Of a stretch of DNA of 64,000 nt, positions 15,269 to 24,828 are shown in pieces. The position numbers and the translations under genes were made by a program. The first letter of the stretch is position 1; each line of letters begins with the position of its first letter. The notes beneath the pieces are model-generated. The model searched no databases. It was not told where the DNA came from and worked only from the letters and a program-made list of their open reading frames with translations. The DNA lies in contig NZ_CP108462.1 in NCBI RefSeq assembly GCF_036226365.1, positions 4,648,501 through 4,712,500 of the forward strand, read 5' to 3'. The DNA is from Streptomyces sp. NBC_01262. Its GTDB lineage: Bacteria; Actinomycetota; Actinomycetes; Streptomycetales; Streptomycetaceae.

Positions 15269-17377
15269 TTGCGTAAAGCTTCGGCACTGCCCACCGACCT
15301 GGTCGAAGCTGCCAGATCCGGTGACGTCCAGGCGCAGTCCGCCCTGTTCAGCGCCTATCTGCCGCTGGTCTACAACATCGTCGGACGCGGCCTGCACGGG
15401 CACGCGGACGTGGACGACGTCGTCCAGGAGACGATGCTGCGCGCCATGCGGGCGCTCCCCCGGCTGCGGGAACCCGAGCGGTTCCGGTCGTGGATCGTGG
15501 CCATCGCGATCCGGCAGATGCATGATCACGGCAGGCGGAACAAGGCCTCCATGGCCCACCAGCTGCCCCTGGCCGACGTGGCCGATGTCCCCGACGCCTC
15601 GCGCGACTTCGCCGAACTCGCCGTCGACCGGCAGGCGTTGGCCCGGGCGGGCAGTGATCTGCTGGAAGCCGCCCAGTGGCTCAGCGACGACCAGCGCCGG
15701 ACGATGGCACTGTGGTGGCAGGAGGCCGCCGGGCATCTGACCCGTGCCGAGGTCGCCGCCGCGCTGGACCTGAGCGTGCCGCACACCGCGGTGCGCATCC
15801 AGCGGATGAAGGCCAAGCTCGAACTCGCCGTCGGCGTGCTCGCCGCCTGGCGGGCCCGGCCGCGATGCCCGGAACTCGGCGCGCTTGCGGACGGGGGACT
15901 GATCAGGCTCAACCGCCATGTGACGGACTGCCCGCGCTGCCTGGCGGCGGTGAGCGCCCGGGGTTCGATCGACGGTCTGCCGATCCGGCTCAGCGGGCTG
16001 GCGGTCCCGGCCGCGCTGGCGGCGGGAATCCCGGGCCTGGTCGGTCAGCACGCCGTGGCTCCCGGGCTGTTGTCGTCGTTGTGGCACGGCCTCCAGCACG
16101 GCCTGGGCCGGATCTCGGCGAAGTCGGCGGTGGCCGTCGGCGCGACCACCGTGTCGCTCGCCGCCGTCGCCGGCCTCGCGATCTACCAGCAGCCCCTGCG
16201 CCCCCATGCCACTCCGGCGGCGCAGAGCCCGGCCCCGGCCTCGCGGTCCGCGGCGTCCCCCACCCCGACCACCGCCGCCCGCACCTATTCCGGTGTGGCG
16301 ACCGCCGACTTCTACGTCGCCCCCGACGGCGACGACGCGAATCCGGGCACCCTCGCCCGGCCGTTCGCCACGCTGACCCGGGCGGTCACCAAGGCCGGGC
16401 CGGGCCGGACGGTCGGCGTCCGAGGAGGCACGTACCGCCCTGGGAGCACGATCGCGCTCAGCACCTCCGGCACGGCGGACCGCCGCATCACGGTCAGCAA
16501 CTACCGTGACGAGCAGCCCCTGTTCGACGGGTCCGGGCTCCCGGCCGGTGCCTCGTTCGTCGTCCAGAGCGGCGGGTACGTCACGGTGCGGGGGCTGGAG
16601 ATCGTCAACGCCCCCGGCCATCCCTACGTCTGCGACTCCTGTCACGACGACGTCCTGGCCCGGCTCAGCGTCCACGGCAACGGCCAGACCGGACTGCTGC
16701 TCCACGGCGCCGGGACACACGACAACCTGATCCTCAACAGCGACTTCTTCGACAATCACGAGTCCGGGGCCACCGGCGGATACGTCAACGGTCTGGTGTT
16801 CAACGACGGCTCCGGCACGGGCAACCGGATCCGGGGATGCAGGTTCTACGACAACTCGGGCGACGGAGTCGACCTCAGCCGGTTCGGCGACGCCGTGACC
16901 ATCGACCACAGCTGGGCGTTCGGCAACGGCGTCAACCGCTGGGGTACCGCGAAGTTCTCCAGCGGAGGCAGCGGGTTCAAGCTCGGCGGCGACAGGAGTC
17001 AGGTCGACCACGTCGCCACGGACAGCGCGGCGTGGGACAACGCCGGCTTCGGCTTCACCGAGACGGGCAGCGTGGCCGCACCCCGGCTGACCGACGACAC
17101 GGCCTACCGCAACGGGGCGGCCGGCTTCGCCTTCGTCCACTCCGCCGCGACCGTGCGGAACAGTCTCGCCCTGGCGAACCACCCCGACTCCTGGCTGGGC
17201 GACCGTACACGGCACACGGGCAACTCCTGGGACCAGTCGGGCTGGACGACGACGGCGCTCCACGTCACCGGCGCGGCGTCGGCGACCGCCCGGCGCGGCC
17301 CCGGCGGACAGCTGCCCTCCACGCCCTTCCTCAGCAACACCAGGAACCCCTCGATCGGGGCCGCGTTGACGTCCTGA
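15269..17377 (+). CDS. ECF-like sigma factor fused via zinc-finger and membrane helix to a PL9-type pectate lyase
   Basis: 702 residues from TTG 15269 (TGAGGA 4-5 bases upstream; no in-frame ATG nearby). Order: sigma region 2 (about 15-95; PLVYNIVGRGLHGHADVDDVV), sigma region 4 (about 125-185, ending AVRIQRMKAKLE), a zinc anti-sigma-like motif His217-x3-Cys221-x2-Cys224, one membrane helix at about 288-310, a Pro/Ser/Thr linker, and from residue 348 a right-handed beta-helix enzyme domain. That domain has NPGTLARPFATL, SGDGVDL and GFKLGG with Lys571, the catalytic-base motif of family 9 pectate lyases. So sigma factor, anti-sigma finger and exported lyase form one chain. It probably senses pectin outside and drives the divergent pectinase gene; mechanism is inferred. 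Confidence 0.88.
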   Translation: MRKASALPTDLVEAARSGDVQAQSALFSAYLPLVYNIVGRGLHGHADVDDVVQETMLRAMRALPRLREPERFRSWIVAIAIRQMHDHGRRNKASMAHQLPLADVADVPDASRDFAELAVDRQALARAGSDLLEAAQWLSDDQRRTMALWWQEAAGHLTRAEVAAALDLSVPHTAVRIQRMKAKLELAVGVLAAWRARPRCPELGALADGGLIRLNRHVTDCPRCLAAVSARGSIDGLPIRLSGLAVPAALAAGIPGLVGQHAVAPGLLSSLWHGLQHGLGRISAKSAVAVGATTVSLAAVAGLAIYQQPLRPHATPAAQSPAPASRSAASPTPTTAARTYSGVATADFYVAPDGDDANPGTLARPFATLTRAVTKAGPGRTVGVRGGTYRPGSTIALSTSGTADRRITVSNYRDEQPLFDGSGLPAGASFVVQSGGYVTVRGLEIVNAPGHPYVCDSCHDDVLARLSVHGNGQTGLLLHGAGTHDNLILNSDFFDNHESGATGGYVNGLVFNDGSGTGNRIRGCRFYDNSGDGVDLSRFGDAVTIDHSWAFGNGVNRWGTAKFSSGGSGFKLGGDRSQVDHVATDSAAWDNAGFGFTETGSVAAPRLTDDTAYRNGAAGFAFVHSAATVRNSLALANHPDSWLGDRTRHTGNSWDQSGWTTTALHVTGAASATARRGPGGQLPSTPFLSNTRNPSIGAALTS

Positions 17378-17393
17378 CCAGCACGGACGCAGG

Positions 17394-18881
17394 TCAGAGC
17401 GCCTGGGCGAACCGCAGCAGCCGGTCCGGGTCGTAGCGGTGCTTGAGCGACGCCAGGCGCGGGGCGTTGGCCCCGTAGTAGGCGGTGCGCCAGTCGGTGA
17501 GCAGGGGGTCGGTGTAGTTCTGGTACGCGCCCCCGGAGGCGTACCGCCGCATCGCGGTGTGCAGGCCGTCGAGCCAGCCGGTCGCGCCGCCGGGGGTCTC
17601 TATGTACTGGGCGAGGAAGCGCGACCGGCGGTGCACGAAGGCCGTCGCGGTGGGCGCGACCCGGTTCACGGCGCCGCCGAGCGCGGTCAGCGCGACGCTC
17701 CCGGAGCCGGAGCGGACCGCTTCGACCCGGGCGAGGAGGGTGCGGACCCCGGCGGCGGGCAGGGCGCGGTCGTAGAAGTCGGAGCGCGCGCGATACGTCT
17801 CCCGGGCCAGCTTCCCGTTGGGGCTGCGGCCCGGCAGGCTGCCCGGCAGGTGGCATTCGCCGGTGCTCAGGCTCGCGCATCCCGCGTAGGCGCGGGTCGC
17901 CTCCAGGTACGTACGGGAACGCAGCGACACGCCGCTCGCGGACGCGCCGACCTTGTCGGCGAGGCGGTCGACGGCATTGGCCACGTCGGCGCGCGAGGTG
18001 AGGCCGACGACGGAGACCGACACCCGGGGCTCGCCCGTGGCCGACTTGTCCAGGTGCAGCGCCGACCAGATCTCGTCCGGCTGCCGGGGACCCCAGTCCT
18101 GCCAGGCGCTGACGAGCGCGGCGGCGTGGCGCCAGCTCCAGGTCAGGTAGCCGGTGACCACCCGGGGCTCGGCGTGCGTACGGAATCGGAGCCCGGTCAC
18201 GACCCCGAACTGGCCGCCGCCCGCGCCCCGCAGCGCCCAGAACAGGTCGGCGTGGGAGGTGCCGCTGACGGTGAGGTGCTTGCCGTCGGGGGTGACCACC
18301 TCGGCTGCCGTGAGGCTGTCGCAGGTCAGCCCGTAGGCGCGGGACAGAATGCCGTGGCCGCCGCCGAGGGTGAGGCCGGAGATGCCGACGGTCGGGCAGC
18401 TGCCGCCCGGGACGGTGCGGCCGTGGGCGGCGAGGCGGGTGTAGACGTCGATGAGCTTGGCGCCCGCGCCCACGGACGCGCGGGTGCCGGAGGCGGTGAC
18501 CGTGTTCAGGCGGGAGACGTCGATGACGAGGTGCCCCTTGCCGGTGGAGTAGCCGGCGTACGAGTGGCCGCCGTTGCGGACGGAGACGGGGATGTCGGCC
18601 CGGCGGGCGAAATCCAGGCACTCCTGTATGTCCGCGACACCGGATATGTAGCCGATCGCGGCAGGCCGCACACCGTCGAAGCGGGTGTTGTAGAGGCGGC
18701 GCGCGGAGGCGTAGTCGGCGTCCCCGGGGCGTACGAGCCGCCCGTCGAGTCCCCGGGCGAGCGCACCCCAGTCGGGGGCGGCTTTCGGGGTCTGCACGGC
18801 GGCCGCCCCCCGGGGCGACGCAGCCACGGCCAGCCCGACCGCGAGGCCACCACCTGCCCGGATCATCTGTCGCCGGTCCAC
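17394..18881 (-). CDS. Exported FAD-linked oxidase, berberine-bridge type
   Basis: 495 residues from GTG 18881 (AGAGG 9 bases upstream), which puts the twin-arginine signal RRQMIRAGGG at the very N-terminus. The PCMH-type FAD domain has SVRNGGHSYAGYS, whose His normally binds FAD covalently, and GSCPTVGISGLTLGGGHG, whose Cys fits the second covalent link. GGQFGVVTGL follows, and the C-terminal BBE segment (YYGANAPRLASLKHRYDP) is present. Relatives oxidise sugars or polyketide glycosides such as aclacinomycin. Tat export implies action outside the membrane with FAD loaded in the cytoplasm. Substrate is unknown. Confidence 0.9.
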   Translation of the reverse strand: MDRRQMIRAGGGLAVGLAVAASPRGAAAVQTPKAAPDWGALARGLDGRLVRPGDADYASARRLYNTRFDGVRPAAIGYISGVADIQECLDFARRADIPVSVRNGGHSYAGYSTGKGHLVIDVSRLNTVTASGTRASVGAGAKLIDVYTRLAAHGRTVPGGSCPTVGISGLTLGGGHGILSRAYGLTCDSLTAAEVVTPDGKHLTVSGTSHADLFWALRGAGGGQFGVVTGLRFRTHAEPRVVTGYLTWSWRHAAALVSAWQDWGPRQPDEIWSALHLDKSATGEPRVSVSVVGLTSRADVANAVDRLADKVGASASGVSLRSRTYLEATRAYAGCASLSTGECHLPGSLPGRSPNGKLARETYRARSDFYDRALPAAGVRTLLARVEAVRSGSGSVALTALGGAVNRVAPTATAFVHRRSRFLAQYIETPGGATGWLDGLHTAMRRYASGGAYQNYTDPLLTDWRTAYYGANAPRLASLKHRYDPDRLLRFAQAL

Positions 18882-18976
18882 TGAACCCACCTCTTCCGGG
18901 GGCCACGAAAGTGTGACGATCACCCCGTTGGGAGAGACGAGAAAGCGCCACAATCGGTTGCTTTCGGTCGCCGCGG

Positions 18977-19963
18977 CTACGACGGCAGCAGCGCCAGCAC
19001 GGCGACGACCGCCCGATGGTCCGTGCCCGGCACCGTGCGCTCGCCGACGGAGACCGCGGCCAGGCCGGAGCCGTGCAGGACGTGGTCGAGCTGGACCAGT
19101 GGCGGTACGAGGGCGTTGCCGGCCGGCCAGGTGCGGGCCCAGCCGTGGCCGAGTTCGGCGTGGGTGTCGGTGAGACCGGCCGCCAGGAGGTCGCGCATCG
19201 GGGCGTGGTCGAGGGAGGCGTTGAAGTCGCCCAGGAACACGGTGTCCGGGCCGCTGCTCCGGGCCACGGTGGTGAGGGCGGTCATGTCCCGCGTCCAGCG
19301 CTTCGGGTCGCCGAGCGGGTAGTAGGTGTGGACGGCCACCAGCCGTACGGTGCGCCCGCCGACGGTGACCTCGGCGGTGACCTGCGGCCAGGCGGTGCCG
19401 GCGGCCAGCGGGCCGCCGTGGGTCAGCGGGGTCCGGGAGTAGATCGAGGAGTCGTACTCGGGATGGAGCTCGTGGTACGGCAGCAAGGCGCCCAGCCCCG
19501 CCTTCTCAAGGGCGGCCACCCCTCCCGACGGCAGCTGCTCCACCGCCAGGACGTCGATCCGCTCGCTCCGGACCAGCCGGACCAGCGCGCGGGGATCGGC
19601 CTGACCGACGTCGGCGTTGAGGGTGGCCACGCGCAACTCGGCCGAGCCCGCCGGGACGTTCCGGCCCTCGGGTACGAATCGCGGTATCAGCAACGCCGCT
19701 TGGGTGACCACCACAGCCGCGACGACGGCCACCGCCCACCAGGACCGCAGAACGGGAACGGTTAGGGTCTGTCCGGTCGATCCTGGTCGGACAGGCCCTA
19801 ACAGGGCGCCCAGCACCAGGAGGCTGAGCACGGCCGAGTAGGGAAAGAGCACCATGGGCACCGCGAGCGGTGTTCCCGCGTCCAGACCCGTAAGGCGCGC
19901 CGCCAGCAGGGCGAAGGGCGCGGCGAGCACCAGGCCGCAGGCCGGCAGCCCCCACCTGCGCAC
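18977..19963 (-). CDS. Membrane-anchored endonuclease/exonuclease/phosphatase-family enzyme
   Basis: 328 residues from GTG 19963 with GGAGGGGGA 6-7 bases upstream. Three N-terminal membrane segments (about 5-100) precede an EEP-fold catalytic domain: VATLNADVG, IDVLAVEQL (metal Glu), FLGDFNA and the terminal GTDHRAVV (catalytic Asp-His). Such proteins act as phosphodiesterases or nucleases; the catalytic half is outside the membrane. A 42-bp inverted repeat is embedded in frame within the loop after the second membrane segment. Confidence 0.87.
   Translation of the reverse strand: MRRWGLPACGLVLAAPFALLAARLTGLDAGTPLAVPMVLFPYSAVLSLLVLGALLGPVRPGSTGQTLTVPVLRSWWAVAVVAAVVVTQAALLIPRFVPEGRNVPAGSAELRVATLNADVGQADPRALVRLVRSERIDVLAVEQLPSGGVAALEKAGLGALLPYHELHPEYDSSIYSRTPLTHGGPLAAGTAWPQVTAEVTVGGRTVRLVAVHTYYPLGDPKRWTRDMTALTTVARSSGPDTVFLGDFNASLDHAPMRDLLAAGLTDTHAELGHGWARTWPAGNALVPPLVQLDHVLHGSGLAAVSVGERTVPGTDHRAVVAVLALLPS
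19761..19802. repeat. 42-bp hairpin repeat embedded in an open reading frame
   Basis: GTTAGGGTCTGTCCG at 19761-19775 is repeated inverted, with one mismatch, ending at 19802. The arm shares the AGG-N-CTGTCCGG core of the 20-bp terminal repeats at 24858-25022, so it looks like a collapsed copy of the same element family. Its 42 bases add 14 codons without breaking the frame. Confidence 0.65.
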
Positions 19964-20052
19964 CGTCGTCCCCCTCCGGTAGCTGAACCCGGGAGGGGGA
20001 CGACGGTTCGGGCCTCTTCGGTTCCGCCAGTCGGTGCCGCCAGCCGGCGCCG

Positions 20053-21468
20053 TCAGTCGGTGCCGGACTCCATCGCGGCGCGGTCCAGCAGCTCGTCGTC
20101 GTCGGAGACGTCGCCGCGGGAGGCGATGGCCTCGGCGCCGCCCTCCGGCATGGTGCCGATCAGCGCGGCGTGGGTCGTGCCGACGATGCCCATTCCGGCG
20201 TACTGCTCAAGCTTGGCGCGCGAGTCGGCGATGTCGAGGTTGCGCATGGTGAGCTGGCCGATCCGGTCCACCGGGCCGAACGCCGAGTCCTCGGTGCGCT
20301 CCATGGACAGCTTGTCCGGGTGGTAGCTGAACGCGGGGCCGGTGGTGTCCAGGAGCGAGTAGTCCTCGCCGCGCCGCAGCCGCAGGGTGACCTCGCCGGT
20401 GACCGCCGAGCCGACCCAGCGCTGCAGCGACTCGCGGACCATCAGCGCCTGCGGGTCCAGCCAGCGGCCCTCGTACATCAGCCGCCCGAGGCGCCGTCCC
20501 TCGTAGTGGTAGTGGGCGAGGGTGTCCTCGTTGTGGATCGCGTTGATGAGGCGCTCGTACGCGGCGTGCAGCAGGGCCATGCCGGGGGCCTCGTAGATGC
20601 CGCGGCTCTTCGCCTCGATGATCCGGTTCTCGATCTGGTCCGACATGCCCAGGCCGTGGCGGCCGCCGATCGCGTTGGCCTCCATCACCAGGTCGACCGG
20701 GGAGGCGAACTCCTTGCCGTTGATCGTCACCGGGCGGCCCTGCTCGAAGCCGATCGTCACGTCCTCGGTGGCGATCTCGACCGTGGGGTCCCAGAACCGC
20801 ACGCCCATGATCGGCTCCACGGTCTCCACGCCGGTGTCGAGGTGCTCAAGCGTCTTGGCCTCGTGGGTGGCGCCCCAGATGTTGGCGTCGGTGGAGTACG
20901 CCTTCTCCGTACTGTCGCGATACGGCAGCCCGTGGGTGACCAGCCACTCCGACATCTCCTTGCGGCCGCCCAGCTCGGAGACGAAGTCCGCGTCGAGCCA
21001 CGGCTTGTAGATCCGCAGGTGGGGGTTGGCGAGCAGGCCGTAGCGGTAGAACCGCTCGATGTCGTTGCCCTTGAAGGTCGAGCCGTCGCCCCAGATCTGT
21101 ACGTCGTCCTCCAGCATCGCCCGCACCAGCAGGGTGCCGGTGACGGCGCGGCCGAGCGGCGTGGTGTTGAAGTACGCGCGGCCGCCCGAGCGGATGTGGA
21201 ACGCGCCGCAGGCGAGCGCGGCCAGGCCCTCCTCGACCAGCGCCGCCCGGCAGTCGACCAGGCGCGCGATCTCGGCGCCGTAGGCCTTCGCACGGCCGGG
21301 CACCGAGCCGATGTCGGGCTCGTCGTACTGGCCGATGTCGGCGGTGTACGTGCACGGGACGGCGCCCTTGTCACGCATCCACGCGACCGCGACAGAGGTG
21401 TCGAGGCCGCCGGAGAAAGCGATGCCGACGCGCTCGCCGGTGGGCAGGGAGGTGAGAACCTTGGACAT
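20053..21468 (-). CDS. argG: Argininosuccinate synthase, long form
   Basis: 471 residues if started at ATG 21468; an ATG five codons upstream (21483) is also possible, but its GAGGAG touches the codon directly. The N-type ATP pyrophosphatase motif AFSGGLDTS lies at residues 17-25, and citrulline/aspartate-binding segments such as GDGSTFKGNDIERF and YSTDANIWGATHEAK are intact. It joins citrulline and aspartate in arginine biosynthesis. The length matches the E. coli-like long class rather than the 400-residue class. Other arg genes are not next to it. ARG-box-like sequence overlaps the start. Confidence 0.95.
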   Translation of the reverse strand: MSKVLTSLPTGERVGIAFSGGLDTSVAVAWMRDKGAVPCTYTADIGQYDEPDIGSVPGRAKAYGAEIARLVDCRAALVEEGLAALACGAFHIRSGGRAYFNTTPLGRAVTGTLLVRAMLEDDVQIWGDGSTFKGNDIERFYRYGLLANPHLRIYKPWLDADFVSELGGRKEMSEWLVTHGLPYRDSTEKAYSTDANIWGATHEAKTLEHLDTGVETVEPIMGVRFWDPTVEIATEDVTIGFEQGRPVTINGKEFASPVDLVMEANAIGGRHGLGMSDQIENRIIEAKSRGIYEAPGMALLHAAYERLINAIHNEDTLAHYHYEGRRLGRLMYEGRWLDPQALMVRESLQRWVGSAVTGEVTLRLRRGEDYSLLDTTGPAFSYHPDKLSMERTEDSAFGPVDRIGQLTMRNLDIADSRAKLEQYAGMGIVGTTHAALIGTMPEGGAEAIASRGDVSDDDELLDRAAMESGTD

Positions 21469-21474
21469 AGGAAG

Positions 21475-21503
21475 AGTATGCATCTCCTCGCATTGTTATG
21501 CAA
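21475..21503 (-). promoter_or_regulatory. Putative ArgR operator (ARG boxes) over the argG start
   Basis: On the minus strand the region reads TTGCATAACAATGCGA followed after a few bases by GATGCATACTC. The TGCATA and ATGC elements resemble the paired ARG boxes bound by ArgR upstream of Streptomyces arginine genes. They overlap the likely start region, which would block expression when arginine is plentiful. Confidence 0.5.
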
Positions 21504-21543
21504 GTCCCCGTTCTCGACTCCTCTCCTCGCTACGATCGGCGGC

Positions 21544-22267
<724 letters not shown>

Positions 22268-22281
<14 letters not shown>

Positions 22282-24289
22282 CAAGCGGGCGCGGCTGCCG
22301 CTCCGCAAGAGCCTGCTCGGCCGGCTGCTGACCGTCTCGGCACTGGTTGCCTCGTGCTCGGTCGCCGCCACCGCCTGGATCGCGGTGCAGACGACCACCG
22401 GCGCGATCCGCCAGGAGCAGGGGCAGAACCTCACCGCCGATGCCAAGATCTACAACACCCTGCTGGGGTACGCGGCCACCCACCCCGGCTGGGAGGGCGT
22501 CGACGACACCGTGCGGAAGCTGGCCCGGCAGTCCCAGCGCCGGATCGCGCTGACCACCCAGGACCGGCGCCCGCTCTTCGACTCCGCCTCCGACTCCTCC
22601 GACTCCCCCGGCTCCTCCGGCTCCACGTCCGTCACGGCGCTGCCGGCGCAGGCCTCGGCGGTCGTCGACCCGCTGTCCGTCGACACCACGCTGGAGCCCG
22701 ACGCCGCCTCCGCCGGCGCGGACCGCGTCGACCCACGCGCTGTCGGGCCGTTCCTGCTGCCCACGAAGGAACGTACGCAGGTGCGGCGGGCCGCCGCCGC
22801 GAGCGTGAAGTGCCTCAGCGGCGTGGGCATCGCGGCGGACGTCGTCCAGAGTCCGAGCGGACGGCCCCGTATCCAGTTCGTGAGCAGCGACACCGACCGC
22901 GACCTGGCACTCAAATGCCTGGCGATCGGGCCGGTCGATCCCACCGCGACCGAGCAGAAGGCCCTGCGCGCCCTCAACCAACTGGCCGACGCCTGCCTGA
23001 AGCGCCAGGACCGCAAAGGCGTGAAACTGAACCTGGACCTGTCCTGGGACCGGGGATACGGGCAGGCGGCCGAGGCACAGGCGGCGTACGAGGCGAAGGT
23101 GGCGGAGGACGAGGCCGCCGCGGGCAAGAAGGCCGCTGAGGGCGCCGCGACCAAACAGGGCCTGCCCGACTACCGCGACAGCGGGTACGACCGCGCCATC
23201 GCCTCCTGCGTCGGCAGCGCGCGCCGCGAGCAGCTCACGGCGTACGTCGCCGCCCCCGCGCTGCTGTTCATCGACGAGCCCGGGGCCGTCAGCGTGCCCG
23301 GTTTCGATCTCTCACCGGCCAACACCGCGCGCATCGCCGGAGCCACGGCCCTCGTCCTCGCCCTGACCGTCGGCGCCTCGGTGATCGCCGGAGCCCGTCT
23401 CGTCCGGCCCCTGCACGCGCTCACCGGCGCCGCCCAGCGGATGCGGGACGGCCTGGACTCGGCGCCCGTGCCGGTCGGCCCGGACAACGAGATCGGACGG
23501 CTGACGGCGACCTTCAACGACATGGCCGCACACCGCACCCGGCTCGAAAAACAGCGCAAGGTGATGGTCAGCGACGTCGCCCACGAGTTGCGCACCCCAC
23601 TGAGCAACATCCGCGGCTGGCTGGAGGCGGCACAGGACGGACTGGCCGAGCCCGACCCGGTGTTCGTCTCCTCGCTGCTGGAGGAGGCCGTGCAGCTCCA
23701 GCACATCATCGACGACCTCCAGGACCTGGCGGCGGCCGACGCGGGCGCCCTGCGCCTGCACCTGGAGCCGGTACGCGTCGACGAGCTCCTCAACCAGGTC
23801 GCCGCGGCACACCAGGGCCTGGCCGAGACCGCGGGCATCACACTGACGGTCTCCCCGGCGTCGGCCCCGACCCCTGCGTCGGCGTTGCCCCTGCTGGACG
23901 CCGACCCGGTCAGGCTGCGCCAGGCCGTGAGCAACCTGGTCTCCAACGCTGTACGCCACACACCGCCCGGCGGCCGGGTCACGCTGCGCTCGTACGTAAC
24001 CGGTTCCGGTGACGGCGTGGCCGTGGAGGTGGCCGACACCGGCAGCGGTATCCCGGCGGACGAGGTCCCCCACGTCTTCGACCGCTTCTGGCGGGCGGAG
24101 AAGTCCCGCAGCCGAAGCACCGGCGGCAGCGGCCTCGGCCTGGCGATCGTCCTCAAGCTCGCCGAGGCCCACGGCGGCACGGCGGACGTGATGAGCACCG
24201 AGGGGCAGGGCTCGGTCTTCACGCTGCGGCTGCCGGTCGCGGAGGAGCCGGAGGCGGAAGAGGCCGAGGAGACCACCGCCGGGCCCTGA
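22268..24289 (+). CDS. Two-component sensor histidine kinase with large extracytoplasmic domain
   Basis: 673 residues. A membrane helix at about 17-38, a long external sensor region (about 40-355, with four cysteines and an Ala/Glu/Lys-rich helical insert), a second helix at about 358-378, HAMP domain, HisKA with His439 in DVAHELRTPL, and HATPase motifs N (SNLVSNAVRHT), G1 (DTGSGIP), F (FDRFWRAEKS) and G2 (GSGLGLAI). It phosphorylates the regulator encoded just upstream. The layout is BaeS/CseC-like, which suggests an envelope signal. The acidic C-terminal tail is unremarkable. Confidence 0.93.
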
Positions 24290-24301
24290 TGGGATGACCA
24301 A

Positions 24302-24323
24302 AGCTTCCTGACAGCTTCTTCAC
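24302..24323. promoter_or_regulatory. Tandem 11-bp repeat, candidate response-regulator site
   Basis: AGCTTCCTGAC and AGCTTCTTCAC stand head to tail with 11-bp period, one helical turn each, as for OmpR-family binding sites. They lie just upstream of the small exported protein gene and directly after the two-component genes. A 10-bp palindrome TCACATGTGA follows at 24320-24329. Confidence 0.5.
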
Positions 24324-24381
24324 ATGTGATCGACAGCCTTGGCCCAAGCCCGGAACGGCCGGGCTGGAACTGGAGCCACAC

Positions 24382-24744
24382 ATGTCCCGCCACCTCCGCC
24401 TGCGTCTCGCCGTCCTGACCGCCGTCGCGGCCGGCGTGATGCTCGCCCCGGCCACCGCGGCCGTCGCCGCGTCCGCGTCCGCGTCCCCGTCGCCCTCGAC
24501 GGCGCAGCAGAAGGCCCTCGCCCAGAAGAAGGCCGAGGACGCGAAGGCGGCGGAAGCCGCGAAGGCCGAAGCCGCCAAGAAGAACCCGAAGGGCGGCGTC
24601 GCCGCAGGCGAGGCCCCGGTCGCCAACTCCGGTTCCGGCAACGGCACCGCCGCCCTCGTCGGTTCGGCCACCGGCGCGCTGCTGCTCGCGGGCGCCGGCA
24701 CCTTCGTACTGCGCCGCCGCTCCGCCGACCAGCGCAACGGCTGA
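24382..24744 (+). CDS. Small secreted protein with wall-sorting-like C-terminus
   Basis: 120 residues from ATG 24382 (CTGGAG 8 bases upstream). Signal peptide to about AVAA (30), a Lys/Ala/Glu-rich stretch likely to be helical (about 42-66), then PKGGVAAGEAPVANSGSG, a hydrophobic helix (about 88-110) and the positive tail LRRRSADQRNG. The helix plus basic tail is the layout of sortase substrates, and a sortase gene follows, but no LPXTG or LAXTG pentapeptide is present. The GGVAAGE stretch before the helix may serve a non-canonical signal. Likely controlled by the two-component system upstream. Confidence 0.75.
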   Translation: MSRHLRLRLAVLTAVAAGVMLAPATAAVAASASASPSPSTAQQKALAQKKAEDAKAAEAAKAEAAKKNPKGGVAAGEAPVANSGSGNGTAALVGSATGALLLAGAGTFVLRRRSADQRNG

Positions 24745-24828
24745 CCCAGCAACTCGGCACCACCGTGGCGCCGCCCGCAGCCGGGCGGCGCCACCGCTTA
24801 TCCGCCCAGTCCTGCTCTGGAGCCCGTT

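Noticed and set aside
15167..17263. 698-codon minus-strand open frame opposite the sigma-lyase gene
   Set aside because: Low-complexity Arg/Gly/Ala sequence caused by high GC at third positions; the plus strand holds recognisable sigma and pectate lyase domains.
17439..18884. 481-codon plus-strand open frame opposite the FAD oxidase
   Set aside because: Shadow frame; the minus strand has Tat signal, FAD motifs and BBE domain.
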